Source of the DNA: Epiperipatus broadwayi
Taxonomy: Eukaryota; Onychophora; Udeonychophora; Euonychophora; Peripatidae
Direction: 5' to 3'
Length of the DNA: 64,000 nucleotides
NCBI GenBank assembly: GCA_028023455.1
Contig: JAQFVV010000233.1
Coordinates: forward strand, 746,001-810,000
In this document: in pieces, positions 48,900 to 61,662 of the stretch
How positions within the stretch are numbered: the stretch's first letter is position 1
Layout of the letters: each line of letters opens with the position of its first letter
Notes under the pieces: model-generated
The model's database searches: none
Told to the model about the DNA's origin: nothing
What the model saw: only the letters and a program-made list of their open reading frames with translations
Position numbers and translations under genes: made by a program

Positions 48900-50690
48900 C
48901 TACTAGAAATCTCTTTTGTTTCAATAAGACTTGCAAATAATCTTCAATGTCTATAGTAAACATAATAAAGTTAATTTAAAACTGAAATAACTTAACTACC
49001 AATGAGGTAAAGGAACTAATTAGATCATATCCTGATCTGAAAATCACTATGCATATAATAGTTAAAAATCGATGTCGATTTGTTTATATATAATAATAAA
49101 ATGTATATTCGGGCATGAAAAAGGTTATTATACTAATAGATATCATATTTTCTACACAGAAACGTTATTATATATAAAACTTCTTATTCTTGTAATTGAA
49201 TTTCTATTTTTAATATAAAAAATATTCCTGCTATCTCATTAAAGATTGTATTTCAATGATAAATGCAGACCTGAAAATGTTTACTTTAATGCATTCCCAT
49301 TAAAATAAAATATATTAATAAATTACTAAATTATCTTCCATTATGATGGAAAATAATCTAAAAATAATTGCATTATTGTACAAAAACAAACTGTAAATAG
49401 TTTTATTGCTAAATTTAATTTCTTTTTTTTTTAAAAAAAAAAAGAAAAAAAGAGATCTTAGATGTGACCTTGTATCTGGGGAAGGGTGGGGGGAGTGATA
49501 GTAATAGGCTTTATTATTATTATTTCTATTAATTTTCTACAGATAAAATATTTACTATTTTCCTGACGCCAAAATAAATTATATTACAGACTGATGAATT
49601 GGTTTCATAATAAAAAAAATGTTGATGCTTTACATCATTAGCTTAAGTCAAATTTTTTACATATGGTAAAGTTTGTTAATTCTTAGATATAAAGCCCATC
49701 ACAAGCAAGGTTATCTCCGATAATCACACACACATAAACATATCAACACTTAGAAACATGAAGGCGTTATTTACTGGGCATAATAATTGCCAAATAGTGA
49801 AGGTAAGAGCAAGTTTCTGCTCTTCACCCTTGCTAAGAGTAGCTATATGTCTTTTTATTAACACATAGTTCATTTTGCTATGAATATGAAAACGCCATAA
49901 ATTCTCGAAAGGGCTAAGCTGTATTTAATTTATAGAAATAACAAGCTTCTCTATAGTTTCATATAAGCACACATTACATATATTACTTCGTATAGAAGAA
50001 GTATAAACAGTTAACATCATGACATATTTCGAATGGCGGCTATAGGTAAAGTTATTTGAAAGAAAAATCTTAAGCATGATTAAAAAATTTTGGAAGTTAT
50101 ATTTATTTGGAATTTGAATTCAAATCATAAGTATCAATAACAGATAACCCATCACTATCTTACAAGTAAATAATTATAATTTTAATAATATGTGCAAATA
50201 TTGCATCGATAGTATTATAATTATGCTTATATAAAATATTTAAGAGCTAATACAGAGTAAGAGTTTTATAGTGCAATGCATTGACTTGTTATGTCTATGA
50301 CTAGGTATCCAAATTCAGAAGAGTTTGAAATTTTTTTTTATAGCTTAGCATTTTTAGGTAAACTTAGAATTTTACTTGCTGTTATTCAGACGACTCAATT
50401 AGCCTTTGAAAATTGGCTAGTAAATAAAAATTTAATTATTATTAGCTAACCTTAAATATCCCAAATAATTAGAAAATTTTCTTAACTTTATATTATTACA
50501 TTCCATTAGCCACAACTAATGTATATTTTTAATTTGTAAGTTTTATAATTATTAGGCTAAATATACTGAAATACAATATTTTATCCTACATTATAATAAC
50601 TGATGACATAACTAAAAAAGTTAAGTTATTAACTACTTCACTTCTCAGAATAATATGTGATGACTCAAACTTATCCACACAACACATATT
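48900..50690. other. AT-rich sequence, nothing recognised
   Basis: Includes a T/A homopolymer region near 49422-49455 and a G-run patch near 49479-49495. No genes. Confidence 0.4.
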
Positions 50691-51920
50691 AAAACTTCTG
50701 TTGGATGCACTGTCTTATCAGTGATTTCTGTATGAAGTCACTGTTTCTCCAGTCACTGCTGAAAAGTTTTGAATGTTTTACATTGGTTTCAAATGTGACT
50801 GCATTATGAGAAACAATAGCTTCCTACTTGTGATTTGTACAAAAGAAGAGCAGTGTGCAGGATTCATTTGCTGTGATCTGAGTGTGTATCTGCTGATAAT
50901 ATTTATCAAAGACTTTGTGCACAATATGGAGAAAGTGTTTTGTCATAAAAAGTATGTATGAATGGGTAGAGAAATTCAAGAGGGGTCATGCAAAGGTCAT
51001 CTGTGAAAAAGAAGCTAGATGCTCATTCACATTCATGAATGATGACAACATTCAATGTACATATGCATTGATTCTGTCAGATAGATACTGACCCTGTTGT
51101 ATGTAACAAATCATTTGCAAGTAGGTCATATCTCTGCTTATGAAATAATCCTTGACAGAATGGAATTCAAAAGATTACATGAGATGGATACTGAAACAAC
51201 TTACAGAAGAGTACAATCAGAAAGCTTAGGACATCTGCAAACTAAATTTGAACCAATACTCTAAGAAGATGGAAGTTTCTTAAAAAGAAGTATTACTGAT
51301 GATGAGAAATAAATGCATCATTATGAATATGAGAGAAATAAATGCACCATTATGAATATGAGAATAAACAACTGAGTATGGAGTAGAAACATAATAATTG
51401 TCAAGGAAAACCATATTAAAATCAACTATCAATTGGATTCTGAGAGACCAATATTGGAATATTATCAAAAAAATGTTCAACATTTAATAGCAGTCATTGC
51501 AGTAAGATGCTAACTTTAAAGCAAAAGCCTAAAATGCAAATGATTATTATCTAAGAGCATTGTGTTGGTGCATGGCAATACATATCACATTGCTGCTTAC
51601 ACTGTTGACATTGTCCACAAACTTTGTTTTGAAATGTTAAAAGAATCCTACCTACAATTCTGATCTTACTCAATTGGAGTGTTACTTGTTTGTTCTCCTG
51701 AATAAAGCTTACACATATAAAAATTCATATCTGATAAAGGGGTGAAGTTAATGGTGCATTTGTGACTTATAGCATAATCTAAAAAACTTCTTTATAAGAG
51801 AGTATGAAAGTTTTTGATGGATGAACAAAATGTATTGAAAAGCAGGTGGATTGTGTCAAAAATAAAACATTTGTCTTTTCTGAAAGTTAATTAAATCTAA
51901 TTCTATAGAGAGATTGGATA
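50690..51920 (+). pseudogene. Mariner transposase, dead copy
   Basis: Plus-strand reading across frames gives the mariner course: SADNIYQRLCAQYGESVLS and MYEWVEKFKRGHAK (helix-turn-helix region, about 50885-50990), then ILKQLTEEYNQKA (about 51190). The first catalytic block follows at about 51297 (DDE, then MHHYEYE, with a stop inside). The second is VLVHGNTYHIAAYTVD at about 51563, where the catalytic Asp of the usual VLLHDNARPH has become Gly. Next come a YLQF/SDLTQLE-like region and FDGWTKCIEKQ near 51815. A 29-bp tandem duplication at 51307-51364 sits on the first catalytic block. Terminal repeats were not identified. Confidence 0.75.
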
Positions 51921-52577
51921 ATTTTTGACTCACCTTCATTTAAAAATCTCAATTGCAATTAGCATGTCAAATTAATGCAGACAATTATATGGCATTATCT
52001 GGAGGAAAATCTTTGAAAAAGCATCAGAAATAAAATATTCTTTAGGTACATAATCAATATAGAACTTTTAATTATATCTTAAACTATATAATACCTAATA
52101 ACAAATATTACTTCTTGTATGGAAAGCAAAGTTTTCATTTTTATGGCCTTTATATTTTCAACTTTGTATTAAAAAAAAATATTGTTCATTGTGTCACTGA
52201 ATGATAACTTTTTCAATAGTTCATTGCAATAGAGTGCTTTTATTAATATTTCTAGTAGAGCAATATATGTGGCTTTTGATATCAAAGTTCACTGTTTAAT
52301 TAAACTGCACTTTTTATAAGATTTCTTTCAGTGAGATCATCACCAGTTCATTTCTGAATACTCATGCAGAGACTTATCTAAATGATCACTGATAAGATAT
52401 TCATATATTTTTCACTTGCAGCTGTACAATGGATTTCATCATTGCAGATTTAATATTGACTAATTTTAAATGCAGTACTAGACCTGGTATATTTACTAAA
52501 TATATTAATCCACATACTAGTTTCCTATAAAGACATAAGATTAGTTAAAACTTAGAAATTTCTCTTAAATTTAATGT
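51921..52577. other. AT-rich sequence, nothing recognised
   Basis: No coding or repeat structure recognised. Confidence 0.4.
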
Positions 52578-52713
52578 AAAACTACTTACTAGTTGTCAAG
52601 CATTGGTGGTCGAGAGGTTGGTGATGGCTGCTTTACAAGCAGTTGTCCCGGGTTAGCGGGTTTGCTTCTCGGCTGATGCTATGACACATGAGGAAAAAAA
52701 AACTACTTACTAG
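52578..52713 (+). mobile_element. Minimal tRNA-like retrosequence with target-site duplication
   Basis: About 105 bp (52593-52701) starts with a tRNA-like region. tggtcgagagg at 52604-52614 fits the A box exactly. gctgctttacaagcag forms an anticodon arm whose loop would read TAC (valine-like). The B box (ggtttgcttct) is degraded. After a tail of about 20 bp it ends in an A run. actacttactag flanks it on both sides (52581-52592 and 52702-52713). The duplication plus A tail shows it was retroposed. It is too short for most SINEs and has no intact cloverleaf. Confidence 0.7.
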
Positions 52714-52904
52714 GTTACCATTAATAATATTATAATAATCAAATAAGATTTTTTTATACCTTAATGACTTACTGAAATTATCTTTTTATTTTGAAAAAAA
52801 TTCAATCTGTAATAAAAAAAATTTTCAATATTTGGAAATCATTTTTGGTTGTTGCAATAAAATAATAGAAACATTCAGTACTCATTCTATTATTTCGTTT
52901 TAAA

Positions 52905-53935
52905 TAGTAAAGACAAAGATTAGCTGTTGTGGTCTTCACATCAAATCCATTCAGTATTTTACCCAATGTATAAACCTCTGATACTCTTATAGACAGTTTC
53001 ATTCAATTTATATACTTAAATATCCCTTCTTCTTTTTCTCACCATCATCCTTATTGTTGTGGTTGTTATAGCTGTTCCTGTCTTCACATCAAATCCATTC
53101 AGTATTTTACCCAATATATAAACCTCTGATGCTTTTATAGACAGTTTCATTCAATTTATATACTTAAATATCCCTTCTTCTTTTTCTCACCATCATCATT
53201 ATTGTTGTGGTTGTTATAGCTGTTCCTGTCTTCACATCAAATCCCTTCAGTATTTTACCCAATATATAAACCTCTGATGCTTTTATAGACAGTTTCATTC
53301 AATTTATATACTTAAATATCCCTTCTTCTTTTTCTCACCATCATCATTATTGTTGTGGTTGTTATAGCTGTTCCTGTCTTCACATCAAATCCATTCAGTA
53401 TTTTACCCAATGTATAAACCTCTGATACTTTTATAGACAGTTTCATTCAATTTACATACTTAAATATCCCTTCTTCTTTTTCTCATCATCATCATTATTG
53501 TTGTGGTTGTTATAGCTGTTCCTGTCTTCACATCAAATCCATTCAGTATTTTACCCAATGTATAAACCTCTGATACTCTTATAGACAGTTTCATTCAATT
53601 TATATACTTAAATATTCCTTCTTCTTTTTCTCATCATCATCATGATTGTTGTGGTTGTTATAGCTGTTCCTGTCTTCACATCAAATCCATTCAGTATTTT
53701 AACCAATGTATAAACCTCTGACACTCTTATAGACAGTTTCATTCAATTTATATACTTAAATATCCCTTCTTCTTTTTCTCACCATCATCATTATTGTTGT
53801 GGTTGTTATAGCTGTTCCTGTCTTCACATCAAATCCATTCAATATTTTACCCGATGTATACTCTTATAGACAGTTTCATTCAATTTATATACTTAAATAT
53901 CTCTTCTTCTTCTCATCATCATCATCATTATTGTT
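52905..53935. repeat. Satellite array, 148-bp period, about seven copies
   Basis: The block cttcacatcaaatcc recurs at 52934, 53082, 53230, 53378, 53526, 53674 and 53822, exactly 148 bp apart each time. Copies differ by only a few bases. Each carries a short (ATC)n tract and ttgttgtggttgttatagct. The first copy lacks gctgttcctg before the block, and the last copy has an internal deletion near 53853. The unit is not a multiple of three and carries no gene. Confidence 0.95.
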
Positions 53936-53939
53936 GTTG

Positions 53940-54497
53940 TTATTATTATTAGCATTTTAACAGCCGCTTTGGAAATTAGTGTAGCCTTTTGTTTTCATTA
54001 ATAAATGTTTTATTATTTAAATTAGAATACTTAATAAAAATCTCTTAATTGGGAGATCATTTAAATATTAATTATAATATCTATTAAATGATATTACTAA
54101 TTAACCTCAAAATTAAAACATCAGTCAATTTATTAGAATTATGGCATACAATTAAAAGAAAGTTCACTATAATCAATTTAATTTCTATAAAAGTACTTAA
54201 ACTATCGTCTACATCTTTTTCTTAATATTATAACATCAGATTTGGATTTGGATGATTAAAATAAAGTTGAACTAAATTTTAATTGCCGATTTTCAAATGT
54301 AATTTAAAATTAGTGGTGATAGTTATATTACAGACAAAATGTTTCAGGTTTTATTTAGACAAAATGTTTCAGGTTTTATTTTCTTCCTGCAAATAAATGT
54401 CATGAATTTAAATTCATAATACTGAGTTCACAGACAAAGCATTAGGAGTTAAACATTAAACTTCAATCTGGAAACCTTTAGTTTAAGTCTGTCAGAC
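53940..54497. other. AT-rich sequence with a 25-bp tandem duplication
   Basis: agacaaaatgtttcaggttt (plus tattt) is repeated head to tail exactly at 54332-54356 and 54357-54381. Otherwise nothing was recognised. Confidence 0.6.
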
Positions 54498-54505
54498 TAC
54501 TAGTG
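54498..54505. repeat. hAT target-site duplication, left
   Basis: tactagtg, matching tactagag at 56741-56748 at seven of eight positions. Confidence 0.75.
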
Positions 54506-56740
54506 CAAGGGTGGGCAAATAGTAACCCAAAGGCCATATGCGGCATGGTAAGATTTTTTTGTGGCCTGCCAAGATAGAAAAATCCACCTTGTAATTTCTT
54601 TCCCATGCATAACCAAAGATTTGTCTCATATTTTCCACTAGGACGGCCATGTCAATATGCATGCACCATGCATATACAATGTGCAGTGTTTTTCCAGTTG
54701 ATCTGGTTAATTTCAATTTTGTCTTTGCAACAGTAAATATATAAAGTTCCAACTTTAGTGAAACAATGAACCCTTTATAAAATGTAGAATTGGTGATGAA
54801 TGTTGTGTGTTTAATAAAGAATGGACAAACACATATTTCTTTGGTAATACAGGGAATAAAGCAGTGTGTTTATTGTATTTAAGAAGTACAATCTGAAAAG
54901 ACACCACAAAACAAAACATAGTGAATTTGGCCGTAAACTTTCAAGGAAGAATGCAAAATAAAAGCTGCAGAGTGTGTGAAAAGGCCGAAGAAGCAACAAA
55001 CATTATTTACAAAGTGATCAACACTTCAAAATAGCACTATAGAGGCAAGTTTCATGTTAGCCTATAACTTTTCTAAATATAGAAAGCCTGGTTGGATGGC
55101 AAATTTATTAAGCAGTATATGGGAGAGTGTGCATGTGTATTGTGTCCTGATGTGAGAAGCAAATTTGAAAGCATTTCATTGTCAAGAAGGACTACAGTGC
55201 AGCACATTGACTCAATTAGTGATGAACTCACAGAACAGCTGAAGACTGCAAGCAAAAATTTTGTTTGGTTTTCTTTGGTCCTGGATGACAGCACAGATAA
55301 TGAAGAATGACAATTACTCATCTTTATCTGTGGATTTAATGAAAGTTTCATCTTCACAGAGGAATTTCTTGGCCTAGAATCAATGAAAGATAGAATCACT
55401 GGTCAGTAATTGCTTGAGTATGCTATGAATTGTGTGGAGAAAAGTGTTTGTCCTGGAAAAAATGGCAAGCATTACAATAGATGGGACCAGAGCTTTCAGT
55501 GGAAAAAATGTAGGTATGGTTAAGCTTTAAAAACCAAGTTACAAGCACAAGACACAGGCAGTGATATCTTGTCTTTTCATTGCATTTTGCATCAGGAGAG
55601 CTTTTGTAAAGCTGAACTGGACTTAAATCATGTGGCAGATCCTATTGTTAGTGTGGTGAACACAATCATAGCAAGGCCACTCCACCATCAATAATTCAAT
55701 TCGTTTCTTGAAGATGTGGAGGCAGAGTATGAAAATGTAACTTACCACAACAGTATGAGGTGGTTGAGTCTGGGCAAAGTGATAAAAAAAGTCTGGACAT
55801 TGCTGAAAGAAATCCTCTTATTTCTGGACATGAAGGAGATATCTCATGATTTTGTTACAAAAATAGGATGTGAGGAGTGGAGATATGAGATGATGTTTGC
55901 AGCTGATGTATTTGAGAAATTGAATGAACTGAATGTGACATTGCAGGGAAAGGAATTGTTTGCACATGAAATGTGGAAATATGTAAAATCATTCAAAGCA
56001 AAACTAGGTCTATTTTCAAGACAAGCAGATGAAGGCAATTTTTGTCATTTTCCTTTAATTGGAAAACAGAAAGTGCCTGAAAGTGTTTCTGCTAAGATTA
56101 AGGATCATCTGCAGAGTTTGGAGGATGGTGTCACTAAAAAGATTTCAGGACTTTAAGAAAATTGATCCTAAATTCAAATTGCTCTCTTATCCCATCACAT
56201 GCAGTCAAATCACACTGTGAAAGAAATGTTTAATGCTGTGACATTAGTTGAATTTTATAAATCTTTATCTGCTGAAAAATTTCTATGTATGAAGAAATTT
56301 TCTGGGAAAATGTTCTCTATATTTGGTCTACATATATTTGTGAGCAAAGTTTTTTTTTTTGCTTGAAGATCAACTAGAGTAAGTATAGATGTTCTTTGAA
56401 AGACATTAACTTGCAGGCTATGATGAGAATCTCAATAAGCAATCTCACTCCTGCTTTCAAAAAAATTGTAGAAAATTGTGATACGGTACATTTGTCTCAC
56501 TAAACTGATTCTAAAATTAAATATGTTTGCAGCTATAGATGTTATGAAATTAGCACAATAAATAAATTAATAAAACTGCCATTATTTTATTTAATTTTTG
56601 ATTTTTATGGCACAATTTATTCCTTTTCTGAAATGCAAAGTTAACTAATGAGTGCAATCATTTTAAAAGGTGTGTCCCCCACCCCACTAACTTCCACTTC
56701 CACAAAATGGCCCCTGAGCCAAAACAATTGCCCACCTCTG
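54506..56740 (+). mobile_element. Complete hAT transposon, dead
   Basis: The 2235-bp element is bounded by inverted termini caagggtgggcaaa (54506) and attgcccacctctg (ending 56740), of the CAGGGGTGGGCAA class seen in many animal hATs. Subterminal ggcc and ctgagcc blocks fit the same class. An 8-bp duplication with one mismatch flanks it. The interior encodes a broken GTF2IRD2-like hAT transposase. It is an autonomous-type copy, now inactive. Confidence 0.85.
54780..56530 (+). pseudogene. hAT transposase, GTF2IRD2/ZBED-like, broken
   Basis: In order on the plus strand: FNKEWTNTYFFGNTGNKAVC and YNLKRHHKTKH (a BED-type zinc finger, about 54815-54930); FIKQYMGECACVLCPDV, then SISDELTEQLKTASKNF and VLDDSTDNE near 55290 (the first acidic block of the RNase H core); a CILHQESFCKAELD block near 55585; NSMRWLSLGKVIKKVW near 55750; a long open stretch at 55716-56156; and remnants of the C-terminal dimerisation region near 56400-56490. 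This is the course of hAT transposases related to vertebrate GTF2IRD2 and ZBED genes. Stops at 55308, 56154 and elsewhere, plus several frame changes, make it inactive. Confidence 0.75.
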
Positions 56741-56748
56741 TACTAGAG
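56741..56748. repeat. hAT target-site duplication, right
   Basis: tactagag, one mismatch from the left copy at 54498. Confidence 0.75.
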
Positions 56749-56749
56749 C

Positions 56750-58250
56750 ATTAATCTATGCACTTTGCTTTTCATCATGTGACAAACTTATTCACTATAT
56801 AATTTAACAAGCAATATAGATGAGAAAGAATGTTTATTTGATCACTTACTTTACAATATTTATTGTTTATGAATTATCAATAATTAAAATTTAACTAATT
56901 TTTCTATTAGATAATTTATAAAATCATTTTCTAAAAACTATATTTCTAGTCATTTTAAAATATTTTCTTAAAACCTTTAATTATATCTGAATATCCAGCA
57001 AATAAAATTTTTTTGTATATGAGTTCTAACTTATTTTTATTCTGACTATTATCATTAAAATAAGAATAGTCTATCCAGGTGATTGACCCATGTTGAGAGT
57101 AATATATAATGGAACTGCTGTATCGATGACATTTGGTTTAAAGGTCCTTAGAATAACTTCAATCCATGGATAGTAATAAATATCATGTACAGATAGGCTA
57201 CCATTATTCTAAACTAAATGTCTTTTTTTTTTTTTCAAGTTCATGTATATAAGGAACATGATATTGTAATATATGCATCAATGAAAATGTTGAATTCTTA
57301 AAAAATCAAATCAAAAGGTGTTTATTCATAAGCTACAGGAATATCTATATTTCATATTGATTTTTCAATGCTGTGTAGCATATAAAAAAAATGTAATTCT
57401 ATGCTAAAATTCATTTTCAAAACAAAGCAAGAACAAAAAAAATAGTGTTATCGTTTAATGTCAGGATGCTTTTATATCAGGCTAGATGAAATAAACAAAC
57501 ATGCAGTCAAAGAATATATATTCACAACACATTCTTTTATGAAGAAATTTAATGTAACTATAAGCTATTGAATAATATGTACTTATTAACAACTATGTGT
57601 AATGTCTGAAAGGAAAAACAATGTAATTCCATACTACAATTTTTAGACAGTCCAAAGAAGATCCAACTTTTAATATAAAATTTTGCTAAATATAACTTTC
57701 AAATTTTCTTTGTTTAACAAGTGTAAAAATAATTTTGAAGGATTTTCCCCATTTAGCAGTCATTTTTATGATACATAAAAATTGTGTTACTTTTATTACT
57801 ATAATAAATTCCTGTCACTTATCAAGATAAATTTCTTCATAATCAAATAAATATAAGTAATACATTTAAATTTAATTTTTTATTTAAGTATTATTTTTAA
57901 ACAGTATTTGCTAATAAGTTACATTTAAATCACACTATAACATTTTCACTTTACTAATATAATTACTGATATATTTAAATATCTTCATTTTTTTTTATAC
58001 ATTTTGGAATCTATATAAAAATAAAAGTTGTAGGATTTTGAATACTGATATTCAACCTGTATATAGCAAAAATAATATATGAATATACTTAATCCAGAAA
58101 TTTAAAAAAAATCCATGCACATATTAGAATTAAAAAAAATACTTTAAAGTAATGCAAAATTTTTAACACACATACACACATATGTATGTGTGTAAGAAAG
58201 ACAATGTGTATGCATATTTATTTATTATACACCTTTAAAAAGATTAGAAA
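56750..58250. other. AT-rich sequence, nothing recognised
   Basis: Only homopolymer tracts and chance frames; a T run lies at 57223-57235. Confidence 0.4.
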
Positions 58251-58252
58251 TA

Positions 58253-58395
58253 TCACCCCCCCCCCCAATGTCTTGTAAAGTAAAACCTCACATAAAAAAA
58301 TATGCCAGTATAATAAGTTCCTATGGGGAAAAAATTAATTATTTTAAATTTTAAAAAAAATCGATTAAAAATATAAAGCCTTAACCACAATACAC
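58253..58395. mobile_element. Possible pogo/Tigger-like terminus after a poly-C tract
   Basis: A run of about 13 C at 58254-58266 is followed by agtaaaacctcacataaaaa and aagttcctatggggaaaa, phrases typical of pogo/Tigger-type termini (AGTAAAACCTC...). No opposite end was found. Confidence 0.3.
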
Positions 58396-61300
58396 ATTTT
58401 AAAATTAACATAAAGTACACTTTAGAATTATTTTTCATACATTTCATGTTTTATACACTTCATGTTCAATTGTTAATATTTTTTATTTTTGTAATTTTTA
58501 ACCAATAAGACTTTTTTTTTTAGTGTTGTTAACTTCTTTTTTAAAAAAATAGCATATTTTTTTTATCAACATAAATAAAATGAAATTTGATAAAATGTAG
58601 ATATAAAAATACTATGTACAGTTAATTGCTGAAGTTTTATTATATTAAATAATTTTTATTTATTTTTTGGTCAATTTATGTTTATGATAAAACTGTCTAT
58701 TATCTTGAATAAGTCACAAACAAATTATAGAATTGATTTAAACATGAAAAAAGAAATGCATGGTATTTTAAACATATATTTAGTAAGTAATCTTTGATCA
58801 TATAAAATTGATCATTAATTGCACAATCTATGAAATAATTTTTCTTTCAAAATAATGTACAATTATATTGAGTATTATTTTATTGTCATATTTTTTGCAC
58901 AAACAAAATAACATTCATAAGAATTTTATTCCATAAAATAAGTTGCATGAATATAAATTAGATAATATACACATTTTATAACTAAATACTAATTTACTTT
59001 GTTATTGTGCATGAAAAAAGTATGTTATTTACTATGCTGAATGTTAGCAGCATTTTTTAAATTTTATAGTCATTAAAGATGAAAATCTCTTTACTTTGAA
59101 TATGTCAAAAATGAAAGCACTGTTTTGTAAAATTACTGGATGAAAGATTAATTACAGTTCATTAATCATATTTTAATTCTGTAATCAAAATAATATTGTA
59201 TATTGCATAATGAATAAAGTCTACTGTACATATATAACTTAAATGTCACAACTTATTTCACATGACATAGCTTTAATGAAGTCATTATTCTATGACATCA
59301 TCAAGTTTACAAAATGATCACAATTTTTGACTGTTTATTTTGATACAATGGTGGATTTTTTTTTTTTAAGTTTTACTTTTTTTTTAATATGTTAAAAAAT
59401 ACTTTTCAATATAATCAATTGTAAATCAAAATATTGTATGGTGAATCTTTGCATAAAGGTTCTTTGCTAACTAAGATACTATTCAATATATAAAAGAACA
59501 TGTGTACAAGTTTTATCACCAATATAAACTTGATTAAACTTTTAAAGTGAATAGCTAATTAAATTTAATCCTAATTAATATTAGTATTAATGATATTTTT
59601 AAAAAATTGGCAAATAGCACAATAAAAAAATAGTTACTAATTTTTTTTTGCCTGCAATGAAAAGTAATTTTGATAAAACACAAAAGATAAATTATTTATG
59701 TGATATTAAATTATATATTTTAACTATATATTTTTTATATATAGATAGGAAATGAATATCTGCAATAAAAAGGACATTTTGCAATCAACCATATGTAAGA
59801 TTAAAAATTTCATTTTTTTTAGTTTTTGTTTATTACTTTTTTAGTAATGGCTAGATGAATCAATTGATTTTGAGAGAGCAAATCTTTGTTATTTCACTAT
59901 ATATTACTTTTTTGTATAGTGTTTTTTTTCTTTTAAAGCATTCTTTAAGCAGTAATTATTATAACATTACATCACACAACCTTTATTTAAGTTATATATT
60001 TTTATTTTGTTAATGTAATAAGAATATTGAGTTTCAAAAATCTTACACTTTTCACTTAATAAGTTTATAAGTTTACAAGTAAAAATTAAAATTTTAATTT
60101 TGTTTAGCACCGACAAATAAAGAATAGAAAGGCCTAGAAAATGTTTGTAGGTTAATATCACATTTCATCTTTTTGCATGAAACTAATATATATATATAGT
60201 GCCCTTTTCTATAGGTCAGAATCAGCTCATTACAGCAAATTACTAAAAATTTTAAATTTAGAATGTGTTCTCTTTGTGTAATAGTTATATTCTATTGATA
60301 ATATTTTAAAGGTTCAATTTAAAGCTGAATTAAAAAATGTAATGCATAAAATTATAATGAATCACCTTAAAACAGTTAAATAAAGCTAAAAATACTTATT
60401 ACATATGGTTGGAAAAGCTGGCCATAATAAATAACACAGCTATAAAAGTTTAAAGTATGTTTAAAAAGTTAAATTTTAATAGTTTAAATTTATAGTTAAA
60501 TAAATGCTATGTTTAAAAGTATAAGTTATATTTAATAATTATAATTAATGTCATCTATTCTAAAAGTAAATTTTATGGTAGGAAAAGTTATATTTAATTC
60601 TATATTTTCTAAATTATTATTCCAAATTTTATATTGTATTATTTATTCAATATAATGTGTTGCAATTTATCATTTATTTTCAGACAGTAAATAGAATACA
60701 ATCTGTCTAGGTTGTAAAATCATGTGACCTGCATAATACAGTAATTCACACATGCTTGCTAGTATTTGTATTAGCAAAGTTCAAAATATTTTAAAAATTG
60801 CATTATAGAATTGAATATATTTAATTGCCTATCATAAGGGAAAATATTAAAGCAGTCGTATAAAATGTTTTAAATAGTATTATAAGACGAATACAGTTAA
60901 TAAAAAGTTAAATATTTTGTTTTAAAAAAAAAAAGATAAATTAAATATAAAAGGTGGGACAAATTTATTAAATATTGTTTTGAAAAGTCATTTTAAATAT
61001 TTAGTTAATTTTAGTAAAGTATAATAATTGATTTAAAAGTAATATTTTAAATAATATTTTAAAGTTATAATGAGTCATATTTTATTTTTTAAATTTAATT
61101 GTGTAAGACTGTAGCAATATGCAAATTCAGTATCAAATGAAAAGTAAGAATCCACCTTTAGAATGAGGTATTTTGTAGGGTATAAATACTGTTGCACAGG
61201 GGTGTCAGTGGTGATCGATGTAATAGTAATTTTCAAAATTTTTATTTTAGTCAATTTTTAGTGCTCTCGTATATTTTATTTGCAAACTAATAGGATATTT

Positions 61301-61430
61301 ATTTTAAAGTATTTGCAAAGAGAGCATCATAATAAATATATTTTAATAAGTTTATTAAAATATGCATTGGTAATTTAAAGTTCCCATTACCAGGATTATT
61401 CATCAAAACTTAATATAACTTCGCAATAAA
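58396..61430. other. AT-rich sequence, nothing recognised
   Basis: Very AT-rich, with no domain-bearing frames, RNA genes or clear repeats. Confidence 0.4.
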
Positions 61431-61434
61431 AAAT

Positions 61435-61662
61435 ATGGATATGCCAATAAGTAAAACGTATTCGATGAAAATTTTAAAAATAAGTATAATAATTGTTAAT
61501 GCAATATCAATAGTATTGACCAAGAGAACTATTCCAATAAGCACAGAATTATTTCAGACATTGTACAAAAAGCTTAACAGAAAAGCTACTTGCAGATTAA
61601 AAAATGAACCACGCATTTTTTTATATAATAGCGAGATAGTCGTATTTAAGACCAACATATAA
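61435..61662 (+). CDS. Possible small secreted-protein remnant, unidentified
   Basis: The 75-codon frame starts MDMPISKTYSMKILKISI; an internal Met at codon 11 precedes a hydrophobic stretch (ILKISIIIVNAISIVL) of signal-peptide character. A basic segment with one Cys (KKLNRKATCRLKNEPR) follows. About 320-630 bp downstream two other open patches contain balanced, Cys-bearing sequence: VYPDRSYSSCRNMMHHQ (61979-62125) and FAHCTERTYNTGAKLDVVV (62277-62345). Together these could be the remains of one secreted protein gene, but no family is recognised and no splice sites link them clearly. A chance origin is quite possible. Confidence 0.2.
   Translation: MDMPISKTYSMKILKISIIIVNAISIVLTKRTIPISTELFQTLYKKLNRKATCRLKNEPRIFLYNSEIVVFKTNI

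Noticed and set aside
52593-52680. Functional tRNA-Val gene
   Set aside because: B box and T arm are degraded, and the A tail plus target duplication mark it as retroposed.
52905-53935. CRISPR-like array
   Set aside because: Units are contiguous 148-bp satellite copies without unique spacers, in a eukaryotic context with no cas genes.
54811-55399. Minus-strand frames across the hAT region
   Set aside because: Antisense shadows of the transposase; the plus strand carries the domain blocks.
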